Shown piece by piece: positions 7,108 through 15,317 of a stretch of 15,994 nt of DNA. The stretch is from the NCBI GenBank assembly GCA_045536155.1, contig JAZSMZ010000075.1:1-15994 (forward strand), given 5' to 3'. The notes under the pieces are model-generated. The model saw only the letters and a list, made by a program, of their open reading frames with translations, was not told the DNA's origin and ran no database searches. The first letter of the stretch is position 1; every line of letters begins with the position of its first letter. The position numbers and the translations under genes are program-made. The stretch is from JAZQNC01 sp045536155. GTDB taxonomy: Bacteria > Bacillota > Clostridia > Oscillospirales > CAG-272.

Positions 7108-8961
7108 ATGCATTATTTACCGGTATTAAAAGATATTCGCTACATGGCAACGCTTGAGGGCGATTTTAACCGTCCGACCGGACCCGTCGAAATGCGCGAC
7201 GGAAAGTTTTTCTTCGCGGGCGACGGCTTTGAATGGTCAAGCGTCGTTACAGAACACAAAAGCGGCGTAAAAAAGAGAGTTGACACAATAAAAAACACAT
7301 CTGACAAGGTCATTGACATTCGCAATATGCTTTCGAAATTCATTTTTGAGGGCGGCGAATACGAGGTATATACTCAATACAATGAATGGTGCGGCGAGGG
7401 CTACGGCAAGTGGCAGGAGCTTATTACCGAAATTTCTGCCGAGGGCGAGAGCTGCCGCTCGATCACCGGCGCGTCCCCCTTTGTGGCCGTATACAGCAAT
7501 CAGAGCCAGCGCGGCATGGTCTTCCACATCCTTTGCGACGGTCTTTGGATGTTCAAGGTAAAGCGCCTCTTTTGGGCTGCTGTAAATAAAACTGTCGAGG
7601 TTGAACTGGGACTTTTAGGTCGAGGCTTGAACTATCATCTTATGCCCGGCGAAGAGCTTGAGCTCCCTGCAATTTTATTTTATGAGTTTAAAAACAAACT
7701 CGACATGGATGCATACAAGCTTCACAGATATGCAAACGATCTTTACCCCGCAAAGAGTATGCCCGTGATGTACAACTCGTGGCTGAGTAAATTTGACAAC
7801 ATCAGCTACGATATTCTTTCTCTTCAGCTTGAAAAGGCAAAGGAAATCGGCGCTGAATATTTCATTATCGACGCTGGATGGTTCGGCCCTCCCGGAGCAT
7901 GGGGAAATGCCGTTGGCGATTGGGAAGAATGTACTCACGCATCCATGGCCGGCCGAATGAAGGAATTTTCCGATTTGGTTCGCAAAGCAGGTCTAAAATT
8001 CGGTCTTTGGTTTGAGCTCGAGCGCGCAGGTGCCGCCGCAAAGGGCATTAAAGAGCATCCCGAATACTATCTGTACGAAGACGGCTGGCATTTTTTGAAT
8101 TTTGCTATCGATGAAGCCTGCGATTACATTTACGAAAAGGTTGCTTCAAATATACGTAAATACGGAATCAAGTTTATCAAATTTGATTTCAACGCCGAGC
8201 TGACATTTGACAGCACGTCCACCGCTTTTGTCAATTATTTTAAGGGATACCGAAAGTTCCTTATGCGGCTGAGGGAGGAATTCCCCGAGCTCTATCTCGA
8301 ATGCTGTGCAGGCGGCGGATTGAGAATGTGCTTTGCCAATCTGAACGGATTCGACTCCTTCTGGATGAGCGACAATCACAGTATCTACAAGCAGGTGGAG
8401 ATATTCAAAAGCACACTTATTCGGCTTCCCTCCCGTTCGCTTGAAAAGTGGGTGTCTATTCAAAGCATCAAGGATTTTTCACCTGTAAACGCTCCTCAAT
8501 ATTCAGATCCTATTCTCTCATGCGGCGAGGCTGCCTGGCGTCATCTGGAAGGTGTTACGCGCGACTATATGTTCGCCGCAATGCTCGGAGGCCCTATCGG
8601 ACTTACCTGCGATCTGACGCGCCTGTCAGACGGACTTTTGAACGATTTTTCCAAATTCATAAAACAATACAAGGCCGATCGCGAATTCTGGATGAAATCC
8701 GAATGCCGCATTCTCTGTGATACCGAAAGCATGCTTGTTTTGCAGTTTAACGATGAGCAGTTCAACAAGATCAAGATTGCATCATTCTCGGCAATGCCTC
8801 AGCAGCATTTTATCAACGTCTATCCCGTTACCGACGGTATTGGCACTTTTGTTGCCGAAGATGGACGTGAATTTGATGCAAAAACACTTGAAAACGAGGG
8901 AGTGTTCCTTCCCGTTGAGGATCGCTTCCGCGCAAGCACAATTACATTCAACAAAAAGTAA
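7108..8961 (+). CDS. GH36-type alpha-galactosidase, cytoplasmic
   Basis: The 617-residue protein fits the Melibiase/GH36 clan: an N-terminal beta-rich domain (about 1-210), a TIM barrel (about 215-530) and a short C-terminal beta domain. The barrel holds FIIDAGWFG (252-260), GLWFELERAG (299-308), IKFDFN (357-362) with Asp360 as expected nucleophile, ECCAGGG (398-404), and FWMSDN (418-423) with Asp422 as expected acid/base. The nucleophile strand differs from the common KWDMN and the GLWFEPE motif is altered, so the exact glycan may differ from melibiose/raffinose (alpha-N-acetylgalactosaminidase is possible). There is no signal peptide, so the substrate must be imported; no transporter is visible. 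It is shorter than many GH36 enzymes (about 700 residues or more). AAGGAG lies 8 bases before the ATG. It is last in its operon, 32 bases after tcdA, with a strong terminator just behind. Confidence 0.87.
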   Translation: MHYLPVLKDIRYMATLEGDFNRPTGPVEMRDGKFFFAGDGFEWSSVVTEHKSGVKKRVDTIKNTSDKVIDIRNMLSKFIFEGGEYEVYTQYNEWCGEGYGKWQELITEISAEGESCRSITGASPFVAVYSNQSQRGMVFHILCDGLWMFKVKRLFWAAVNKTVEVELGLLGRGLNYHLMPGEELELPAILFYEFKNKLDMDAYKLHRYANDLYPAKSMPVMYNSWLSKFDNISYDILSLQLEKAKEIGAEYFIIDAGWFGPPGAWGNAVGDWEECTHASMAGRMKEFSDLVRKAGLKFGLWFELERAGAAAKGIKEHPEYYLYEDGWHFLNFAIDEACDYIYEKVASNIRKYGIKFIKFDFNAELTFDSTSTAFVNYFKGYRKFLMRLREEFPELYLECCAGGGLRMCFANLNGFDSFWMSDNHSIYKQVEIFKSTLIRLPSRSLEKWVSIQSIKDFSPVNAPQYSDPILSCGEAAWRHLEGVTRDYMFAAMLGGPIGLTCDLTRLSDGLLNDFSKFIKQYKADREFWMKSECRILCDTESMLVLQFNDEQFNKIKIASFSAMPQQHFINVYPVTDGIGTFVAEDGREFDAKTLENEGVFLPVEDRFRASTITFNKK

Positions 8962-8963
8962 TA

Positions 8964-9002
8964 AAAAAAGGATTGAATCAAAAACAGATTCAATCCTTTT
9001 TT
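8964..9002. terminator. Strong bidirectional intrinsic terminator
   Basis: GGATTGAATC (8970-8979) and GATTCAATCC (8987-8996) pair perfectly around a 7-base loop. They are flanked by A7 on the left and T6 on the right, which extend the stem and give a U-tract in both directions. It ends the plus-strand operon 2 bases after the alpha-galactosidase stop. On the minus strand it also ends the GNAT-like gene, whose TGA stop (8992-8990) lies inside the stem. Confidence 0.95.
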
Positions 9003-9877
9003 ACTTTAACGGTAAATTTCTCAATAATTTCGCACGGATGATATGACAGCTTTGATTTTCGAAGACCTTCATCACCCGCATCGTCCTGCCGATTCGTGTG
9101 TTTTATGCCATATTTCAGATTGGCGGCATTAAATCCGCGCACTATCATCTGATATGACCCGCGAATCGACTTATCTGCCTTTTCGATATGCGTATGAAGA
9201 GTATCGCCCATTATCTCGCCCAGGGCAAATGCGATCACCTTGCCGTTGACGTATATCGCTCCGCCGATCATGCCGTAGAGATCGAAATTATCGAGCACTT
9301 CAACGACCTTTTTCTGCTCCTCAACGTACAGCTCGGCATCCTTTGCGTGAAAAATATCGGCATCGTAGTAGAATTTGCAGACATCGGCAATATTGTCAGC
9401 TGTTACGGCTTTATATTCCCAATTCGGATTTTCGCGCAAAAAGGCATTTGTATGGTTGCGCTGACCGTTGTATGCCCGTCCTGCAAAAGTTGCAAGCGCA
9501 TTTGAATCGTAGACGTAATCGTTCCAATTAGGTGTGGGAAATATTTCGATATCAAAATATTTGGAATACACCTCGATGTCTTCCTTTGTCGCAAGGCAGA
9601 ATTCTATCGGGATATCCCTTCTTTTGCAGTAGCTTTTAATGCGTTCAAACGAGCAAGCGAGATTCTCTCCGAGCGGCATGGAAAAAGCAACCGAGCCGTC
9701 GGGATTTTGCATTTTAAATACAAGATTGCCGCACAAAAAGGCATATTCGGAGAAAAAATAGTCGCGCCACATGAAGGTGCCACCAACAGTATTGTCGCAG
9801 GCACGGCTTTGTGTATATTTCAAATACTGCTTGATGAGCGGAATATCTTCCAACGTAAGGGCTTTGAATTCAAGCAT
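8990..9877 (-). CDS. DUF2156 / LPG_synthase_C family protein (GNAT-like fold)
   Basis: The 295-residue protein matches the family built on the C-terminal domain of phosphatidylglycerol lysyltransferase (PF09924), a tandem GNAT-like acyltransferase fold. Family signatures are YVYDSNALATFAGRAYNGQR (121-140) followed by NHTNAF, and NRQDDAGDEGLRKSKLSYHP (262-281). Unlike MprF it lacks a membrane flippase part and shows no hydrophobic helices, so it is a soluble stand-alone version whose acceptor and donor are not known. AAAGGA is 5-6 bases before the ATG. It lies 64 bases downstream of argF in the same direction, but a hairpin at 9902-9932 separates the two and no promoter is evident. The stop codon falls inside the terminator shared with the plus-strand operon. 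An aminoacyl- or acyl-transfer role is inferred from the fold only. Confidence 0.85.
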   Translation of the reverse strand: MLEFKALTLEDIPLIKQYLKYTQSRACDNTVGGTFMWRDYFFSEYAFLCGNLVFKMQNPDGSVAFSMPLGENLACSFERIKSYCKRRDIPIEFCLATKEDIEVYSKYFDIEIFPTPNWNDYVYDSNALATFAGRAYNGQRNHTNAFLRENPNWEYKAVTADNIADVCKFYYDADIFHAKDAELYVEEQKKVVEVLDNFDLYGMIGGAIYVNGKVIAFALGEIMGDTLHTHIEKADKSIRGSYQMIVRGFNAANLKYGIKHTNRQDDAGDEGLRKSKLSYHPCEIIEKFTVKVKKD

Positions 9878-9899
9878 AAAATTCCTTTACTAAAAATCA

Positions 9900-9936
9900 T
9901 TCAAGAGGCAACGAAAAAATCATTGCCTCTTGATTT
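9900..9936 (-). terminator. Hairpin between argF and the GNAT-like gene, probable (perhaps partial) terminator
   Basis: CAAGAGGCAA (9902-9911) and TTGCCTCTTG (9923-9932) pair perfectly around an 11-base loop. On the minus strand the hairpin is followed by AATGATTTTTAG, a modest T-tract slightly displaced from the stem. It begins about 10 bases after the argF stop at 9942. Only 24 bases separate it from the next ATG, so the downstream gene seems to depend on read-through. Confidence 0.75.
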
Positions 9937-9941
9937 TTATA

Positions 9942-10853
9942 TTATTTTGCCATTAACTTGACCATGACCGCCTTTTGAACATGGAGACGGTTTTCAGCCT
10001 CTTCAAATATCTCTTTCGCGTGCTCTTCAAAGACATCTGCCATGATCTCTTCGCCGCGGTGTGCAGGTAAGCAATGCTGAACCATAACGTCACTCTTTGC
10101 AACGTCGGTAAGCTTCTTGTCGATACAATAGCCGTTGAATGCTTTCTTGCGTGCCTCAGCCTCGCCTTCCTGACCCATGGATGCCCAAACGTCGGTGTAA
10201 AGAACATCTGCACCCTCGGCTGCCTCATAAATATTTTCGGTCATTGTGAAATGATCGCCGTATGCTTTTGCAAATTCGAGCACACGTGCATCGGGAGCGT
10301 AATCCTTCGGGCAAGCGATTGCAACATCCATTCCGGCGGTAAGACAGCCGACGATGAGCGAGTTTGCCATGTTGTTGCCGTCACCGATGAAAGCAAGCTT
10401 CTGTCCCTGAAGCGAGCCGCGGACTTCGCGAATGGTCATAAGGTCGGCAAGAACCTGACAGGGATGAGCATAGTCGGTAAGTCCGTTGATTATCGGAATG
10501 GAGCCGTATTTTGCGAGAGCTTCTACTTCACTGTGCGCATAGGTACGGATCATAATTCCATCGAGATAACGGGAAAGAACGCGAGCGGTATCCTCAACGG
10601 GCTCGCCGCGTCCGATCTGCAGATCACGCGAGGAGAGGAAGAGCGCCTGACCGCCGAGCTGATACATACCGACCTCGAAGGAAACGCGGGTTCTGGTGGA
10701 GGATTTCTGGAAAATCATACCGAGAGTTTTTCCGCTGAGCAATTTATGCTCGATACCGTTTTTGCGCTCGAACTTGAGCTGTTCGGCAAGATTAAGTATA
10801 TCGATTATATCCGACTGAGTTAAGTCGCTCATGGCCAAAAGATGGTTTTTCAT
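9942..10853 (-). CDS. argF: Ornithine carbamoyltransferase
   Basis: The 303-residue protein joins carbamoyl phosphate and ornithine to give citrulline (EC 2.1.3.3) in the cytoplasm; the family is usually a trimer. Residues 51-59 (SSTRTRVSF) are the carbamoyl-phosphate-binding signature, HPCQ (130-133) is the second such block, DVWASMG (221-227) is the ornithine-side SMG loop, and HCLPAHRGEE (260-269) holds the catalytic Cys. All are intact, and the DVWASMG and HCLP motifs separate it from aspartate carbamoyltransferase. AAAGGAG is 7 bases before the ATG. It follows argD by 27 bases and is the last arg gene, with a hairpin right after its stop. The biosynthetic context argues for an anabolic rather than a catabolic (arcB) role. 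Confidence 0.96.
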   Translation of the reverse strand: MKNHLLAMSDLTQSDIIDILNLAEQLKFERKNGIEHKLLSGKTLGMIFQKSSTRTRVSFEVGMYQLGGQALFLSSRDLQIGRGEPVEDTARVLSRYLDGIMIRTYAHSEVEALAKYGSIPIINGLTDYAHPCQVLADLMTIREVRGSLQGQKLAFIGDGNNMANSLIVGCLTAGMDVAIACPKDYAPDARVLEFAKAYGDHFTMTENIYEAAEGADVLYTDVWASMGQEGEAEARKKAFNGYCIDKKLTDVAKSDVMVQHCLPAHRGEEIMADVFEEHAKEIFEEAENRLHVQKAVMVKLMAK

Positions 10854-10880
10854 ATATTATCTCCTTTATATTTGAATTTA

Positions 10881-12065
10881 TTATCTCAATGCTTCGATAA
10901 GCTTGTCGCATCCCTTTTTGAGCTCGTCTTCACCTATATTGAGGGGCGGAAGAAGTCGAACAACGTCTTTGCCTGCCGTTAAAATGAGCAGTCCCAAATC
11001 AAATGCGCGATGGAGTACGTCCTTAGGGTTGCCTTCAATGGCAATACCGATCATAAGGCCGCGGACGCGGATCTCCTTGACGCAACCAAGCTTTGCTTCA
11101 ACAATGCGATTTTTGATATATTCGCCTTTTTTTACGACGTCGGCAAGGAATTTATCATCGCACACCTTATTTAAAACAGCCTTTGCTCCTGCAGCAGAAA
11201 CGGGATTTCCGCCGAATGTGCTTCCGTGCATACCTGCACCGAGAGTGTTAAGGCATTTTTCGCCGACCATGAATGCACCGATCGGAAGTCCGCCGCCAAG
11301 TCCCTTTGCAAGAGAAAGAACGTCGGGCATAAAGCCATTTTCAAAATTCTGATATGCAAACACTTTGCCAGTACGTCCGATACCTGTCTGCACCTCGTCG
11401 ACTATGATGAGAATGTCTTTTTCGTCAGCGATCTTTCTAAGGTAAGCGGCATATTCGTCGGTCATAATATTGACTCCGCCCTCGCCCTGAATTGCTTCTG
11501 CCATTACGGCGCAAACATCATCGGTAAGTGCTTCGTTCAGCGCTTTGATATCGTTGAGAGGCGCGTATTTGAATCCCTCGGTGAAGGGATAGAAATAGTT
11601 ATGAAAAACGTCCTGTCCGGTTGCGGCAAGAGTCGTTACGGTACGTCCGTGAAAAGACTGCTTTAAGGTAACAATGGTTGCTCTTCCCTCTCCGTATTTA
11701 TCGAAGCTGTACTTACGCGCAACTTTAATCGCGCCCTCGTTTGCCTCTGCACCGCTGTTAGCGAAAAAGACTTTTTTTAGTCCTGATTTTTCGACCAGCA
11801 CCTTTGCCACCTCGGCAGTTACGGGAGAGATATAGTAGTTCGACAGATGTTGGAACGAGTGAAGCTGTTCTTCAACACTCTTTACCCATTCGTCATCGCA
11901 CCAGCCGAGAGCATTTACGCCTATTCCCGACGTAAAATCGATATATTCTTTTCCGTCGAGATCGGTAAGTGTTGCTCCCTTGCCCTTCTTTGCGGCAAGA
12001 TCACAACGTCCGTAGGTGGGAAGGATATACTCAGCATCCATCGATGCGGCAATATTGTGGTTCAT
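10881..12065 (-). CDS. argD: Acetylornithine aminotransferase
   Basis: This PLP enzyme of class III (394 residues from the chosen start) swaps the amino group between glutamate and N-acetylglutamate semialdehyde, giving N-acetylornithine (EC 2.6.1.11). FANSGAEANEGAIKVAR (101-117) binds the PLP phosphate, VDEVQTGIGRTG (222-233) holds the Asp that pairs with the pyridine nitrogen, SLAKGLGGG (251-259) holds the PLP lysine Lys254, and GSTFGGNP (281-288) is the conserved dimer-interface block. An in-frame ATG at 12080 overlaps the argB stop as ATGA but has no ribosome site. The ATG ending at 12063 has AGGAG 7 bases upstream, so I choose the latter. ArgD in bacteria may also act as succinyldiaminopimelate aminotransferase, which is possible but not shown. 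Confidence 0.95.
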   Translation of the reverse strand: MNHNIAASMDAEYILPTYGRCDLAAKKGKGATLTDLDGKEYIDFTSGIGVNALGWCDDEWVKSVEEQLHSFQHLSNYYISPVTAEVAKVLVEKSGLKKVFFANSGAEANEGAIKVARKYSFDKYGEGRATIVTLKQSFHGRTVTTLAATGQDVFHNYFYPFTEGFKYAPLNDIKALNEALTDDVCAVMAEAIQGEGGVNIMTDEYAAYLRKIADEKDILIIVDEVQTGIGRTGKVFAYQNFENGFMPDVLSLAKGLGGGLPIGAFMVGEKCLNTLGAGMHGSTFGGNPVSAAGAKAVLNKVCDDKFLADVVKKGEYIKNRIVEAKLGCVKEIRVRGLMIGIAIEGNPKDVLHRAFDLGLLILTAGKDVVRLLPPLNIGEDELKKGCDKLIEALR

Positions 12066-12080
12066 CTTGTCACTCCTCAT
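12066..12080 (-). promoter_or_regulatory. argB-argD junction with ribosome site that decides the argD start
   Basis: On the minus strand the junction reads ATGAGGAGTGACAAG before ATG. The argB stop TGA (12079-12077) runs into AGGAG (12077-12073), 7 bases before the argD ATG at 12065. Ribosomes ending argB would stop right on this site, so translational coupling is likely. Confidence 0.7.
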
Positions 12081-12958
12081 CTTACGAACATCGTACCGAT
12101 ACCCTCATCGGAGAGCATTTCAAGAAGAATGGAATGTGGAATTCTTCCGTCGATGATAACGGTTTTCTGTATTCCGCGGCGAACGGCGTCAACACAGCAG
12201 TTGACCTTGGGAATCATGCCCCCCTTGATAACGCCTTCACGAACGAGATTGTCTACCTCGTCGATCTTGACCTCGGGAATAAGGGTGTCCTCGTCATGCG
12301 GATCGTACATGAGTCCGCGAACGTCGGTAAGCAGAATAAAGTTGGATGCGTGAAGGGCAACGGCCAGCTTTGCCGCAGCAATATCCGCATTGATGTTGTA
12401 TACGGGATTGGCATCCTCGCCGTATTCGTCAACGCCGAGAGCAACCGTCGATACAACGGGAATGCATCCCTGTGCGAGATTTGCTTTGATTATCGATGCA
12501 TCAACGTCGATGATCTCGCCTACGTATCCGTAATCGTTTTTGCCGTCGTCAAGCTTCTTTGCTCTGATCATGCCTCCGTCGATACCGCAAAGGCCGACCG
12601 CATGACCGCCTATATGCTCGATACGCTTGACGAGATCCTTGTTGGTCTTACCCGCAAGCACCATCTGTACAACGCCCATCGTATCGGCATCGGTATAGCG
12701 GAGTCCGTTTATGAAATGACTTTCAAGGTTGAGCTTTCCGAGCATATCGGTAATCTCGGGGCCGCCGCCATGGACGAGCACTACGTTGATACCGACAAGA
12801 CTCAAAAGAACGATATCCGATATAACGGCATCACGGAGTCCGTCATTAAGCATGGCGTTTCCGCCGTATTTGACAACAACGGTCTTTCCCGAATATTTTT
12901 GAATATAAGGCAGCGCCTGGTTTAACACCTGCGCTTTATCGTAATTTGAAACAAACAT
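12077..12958 (-). CDS. argB: Acetylglutamate kinase
   Basis: The 293-residue amino-acid kinase phosphorylates N-acetylglutamate (EC 2.7.2.8), the second step of the ornithine branch. VVKYGGNAM (28-36) and VHGGGPEI (62-69) are the ATP and substrate glycine loops, NGLRYTD (84-90) binds acetylglutamate, and YNINAD (187-192), TDVRG (211-215) and KGGMIPK (245-251) are the other family blocks. It carries about 25 residues before the first strand (MFVSNYDKAQVLNQALPYIQ), like the N-terminal helix of the hexameric arginine-inhibited kinases and unlike the shorter E. coli enzyme. Feedback control by arginine is therefore likely (inference). AAAGGA lies about 10 bases before the ATG. It is 17 bases downstream of argJ and 11 bases before the chosen argD start. 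Confidence 0.96.
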   Translation of the reverse strand: MFVSNYDKAQVLNQALPYIQKYSGKTVVVKYGGNAMLNDGLRDAVISDIVLLSLVGINVVLVHGGGPEITDMLGKLNLESHFINGLRYTDADTMGVVQMVLAGKTNKDLVKRIEHIGGHAVGLCGIDGGMIRAKKLDDGKNDYGYVGEIIDVDASIIKANLAQGCIPVVSTVALGVDEYGEDANPVYNINADIAAAKLAVALHASNFILLTDVRGLMYDPHDEDTLIPEVKIDEVDNLVREGVIKGGMIPKVNCCVDAVRRGIQKTVIIDGRIPHSILLEMLSDEGIGTMFVR

Positions 12959-12975
12959 CCTTCGTCGGTCCTTTC

Positions 12976-14208
12976 TCAGCTTCTGTAATCGCCGTTTATA
13001 CGGACGTATTCGTAGCTCAGATCACAGCCCCATGCGGTAGCCGAGCAATCGCCGCTCTTTAAATCGACGTCGATATAGATATATTTCTTTGTCAGAATTT
13101 CTTTTGCGAGCTCTTCGCTGAAATCAACGCCTCGTCCGTTCTGACAAACCAGAATGCTTCCTGCCTTCGAGCGGAAGGAAACGTCAACCTTGTCGGTATC
13201 AAATTCGATTCCCGCATAACCGAGCGCGCAGAGTATGCGTCCCCAGTTTGCATCGGCGCCGAACATTGCGGCCTTGACAAGAGAAGATTTAATAACCGAT
13301 TTTGCGAGGATCTTTGCGCCCTTGATGTCGCTGAAATTGGAAACCGTACATTCAAGCAGCTTGGTTGCACCCTCGCCGTCAGCGGCGATGGCGCGGCACA
13401 TCTTGTGGCAGAGATCGTCGAGCGCGGCTTCAAATGCGAAATACTCGTCACACTCACTATCAATATACGTATTGCTCGATGCACCCGATGCCATTATGAC
13501 AACCATATCGTTTGTGCTGGTGTCACCGTCTACCGATACCATATTAAAGGTGTCGGCAACCGTCTTATGAAGGGCACGGTCGAGCATTTCAGGAGAGATT
13601 GCGGCATCTGTGGTGATAAATCCGAGCATTGTTGCCATGTTAGGTTCGATCATGCCGCTGCCTTTGCATATACCGCCGACATGGATCGTTTCGCCGTTTA
13701 CGGAATATTCAACGGCGTATTCCTTTTTCTTGGTATCTGTCGTCATTATAGCAGTAGCGGCGTCCGAGCTTGCCTTGTCGGTATCGTCGAGCGCGGATAC
13801 GAGAGTGGGTATGCCGTTTATGATAGCATCAACGGGCAGCGGAACACCGATAACGCCTGTAGATGCAACAACGATATCGTTTTCGTCGATATTCAGCTCC
13901 TTTGAAAGAGCGGCGCAGGTGGCATTTGCCTTATCATATCCGTCCGAATTACAGGTGTTGGCGTTTCCGCTGTTGCAGATGATCGCTCTTGCGTGGCCGT
14001 TAGCGAGGTGGGCTCTTGTAACGCCTACGGGTGCGGCAAATACCTTATTCGTTGTATAAACACCTGCCGCTGTGCAGTCGCGGTCTGCAACGATCAGTGC
14101 AAGGTCACTTTTCGATTTATTTTTGCGAAGTCCGCAGTGAATACCGCTCGCAGAAAATCCTTTGGGAGAGGTGATACCACCGTTAATGTCATTTATTTTG
14201 ATTTCCAT
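12976..14208 (-). CDS. argJ: Glutamate N-acetyltransferase / ornithine acetyltransferase
   Basis: The 410-residue protein moves acetyl from N-acetylornithine to glutamate (EC 2.3.1.35), recycling the acetyl group; some members also use acetyl-CoA (EC 2.3.1.1). It is an Ntn-hydrolase-like proenzyme that cuts itself before a Thr nucleophile. The cleavage block KGSGMIEPNMATMLGF (182-197) is intact with Thr193 as the new N-terminus, and the oxyanion-hole pair lies in ASTGVIG (Thr117, Gly118). FGADANWGRI (about 318-327) is another family block. No argA or argE is visible, which fits a recycling pathway. Whether it is bifunctional cannot be told from the sequence alone. AGAGG lies before the ATG. 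It follows argC by 35 bases. Confidence 0.96.
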   Translation of the reverse strand: MEIKINDINGGITSPKGFSASGIHCGLRKNKSKSDLALIVADRDCTAAGVYTTNKVFAAPVGVTRAHLANGHARAIICNSGNANTCNSDGYDKANATCAALSKELNIDENDIVVASTGVIGVPLPVDAIINGIPTLVSALDDTDKASSDAATAIMTTDTKKKEYAVEYSVNGETIHVGGICKGSGMIEPNMATMLGFITTDAAISPEMLDRALHKTVADTFNMVSVDGDTSTNDMVVIMASGASSNTYIDSECDEYFAFEAALDDLCHKMCRAIAADGEGATKLLECTVSNFSDIKGAKILAKSVIKSSLVKAAMFGADANWGRILCALGYAGIEFDTDKVDVSFRSKAGSILVCQNGRGVDFSEELAKEILTKKYIYIDVDLKSGDCSATAWGCDLSYEYVRINGDYRS

Positions 14209-14243
14209 TTTAACCTCTGTATGCTGAATAAATGTTTTCTTAA

Positions 14244-15281
14244 TCAGATTGCGGGAGGCGCAGAAGTAAGTCCCGCATCCTCGGGCAGACCCATGCGGAT
14301 ATTCATGAGCTGCATCGCCTGTCCTGCCGCGCCCTTGACGATATTGTCAATGCATGAGCAGATGATAAGTGTTCGTGTATGCTCGTCAAGGTGGAGCGAG
14401 ATGTCGCAGAAATTGGACACGCGCACGTTTTTGATATTTGCATACTCTCCGTTCGGCATAAGGCGTACGAATTTTTCGTTTTCGTAGGCATCTTCATATG
14501 CTTTGCGAACTGTTTCAGCTGTTACACCATCGGCAAGCTTGCAGTAGATACTCTCTTCGATACCGCGATTAACGGGAAGAAGATGAGGTACAAAGGTAAG
14601 CGACACCTTTTCGCCTGCGATCTTTGATACAGTCTGTTCAATTTCGGGTGTGTGGCGGTGCGCGCCTGCTTTATAAGCGGAAAACGCTTCGTTTGTATCG
14701 GGGAAATGAGTGTTCTGCGAAAGTCCGCGTCCTGCCCCGGTAACGCCCGATTTCGCATCGATTATGATACCTTCAAGCGAGATAAGTTTATTCTTTACGA
14801 CGGGAGCAAGAGCAAGAGATGCGGCTGTCGGATAGCATCCGGGCGATGCGATGATGTTGGTGTTGCCGATAGCATCGCGGTTGAGCTCGGGTATGCAATA
14901 AACCGATTCTTTATGTAATTCGGGATAGGCAAACGATTTGCCGTACCACTTTTTGTACGTTTCCTCGTCGTCAAGGCGGAAATCCGCACCAAAATCAATT
15001 ACCGGCTTAACTGCGGCCTTTACCACGATCTCCTCAGAAAGTCCGTGAGGAAGAGCGGTAAATATTACATCGGATTTTGCAATGACATCGTCCGCATCGG
15101 TCAATGTAAGATCGCAAAAGCCGCGGAGTGCCGGATATACGTCGGATATTTTCTGTCCCTCGAAGGAAACCGAAGAAACAGCGGCAATTTCGGCAAAAGG
15201 ATGATTGCAAAGGAGGCGAACAAGCTCTTCTCCTGCGTATCCTGTAGCACCGATAACGCCTGCTTTGATTTTGTTTGTCAT
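14244..15281 (-). CDS. argC: N-acetyl-gamma-glutamyl-phosphate reductase
   Basis: The 345-residue protein reduces N-acetylglutamyl phosphate with NADPH to the semialdehyde (EC 1.2.1.38). The Rossmann start is VIGATGYAGEELVRLL (9-24), typical of argC type 1. SPGCYPT (146-152) holds the catalytic Cys149. DFRL (100-103), GVTGAGRG (about 178-186) and FVPHLLPVNRG (about 235-245) are further family blocks. GAGG lies 6 bases before the ATG. It is 36 bases downstream of argH and 35 bases upstream of argJ. Order and spacing place it inside one minus-strand operon. Nothing is missing from the sequence. Confidence 0.96.
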   Translation of the reverse strand: MTNKIKAGVIGATGYAGEELVRLLCNHPFAEIAAVSSVSFEGQKISDVYPALRGFCDLTLTDADDVIAKSDVIFTALPHGLSEEIVVKAAVKPVIDFGADFRLDDEETYKKWYGKSFAYPELHKESVYCIPELNRDAIGNTNIIASPGCYPTAASLALAPVVKNKLISLEGIIIDAKSGVTGAGRGLSQNTHFPDTNEAFSAYKAGAHRHTPEIEQTVSKIAGEKVSLTFVPHLLPVNRGIEESIYCKLADGVTAETVRKAYEDAYENEKFVRLMPNGEYANIKNVRVSNFCDISLHLDEHTRTLIICSCIDNIVKGAAGQAMQLMNIRMGLPEDAGLTSAPPAI

Positions 15282-15317
15282 AATTTACCTCGTGATTGTT
15301 TTCATCAAAAACAGCGA

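Noticed and set aside
10074..10823. 249-codon plus-strand open frame opposite argF
   Set aside because: Antisense shadow; argF on the other strand is unambiguous.
11969..12925. 318-codon plus-strand open frame opposite argB
   Set aside because: Antisense shadow of argB without a ribosome site or family signature.
15282..15317. TGTTTT/AAAACA inverted repeat between argH and argC
   Set aside because: A six-base AT-rich stem with no T-tract; likely chance, and no terminator is expected inside the operon.
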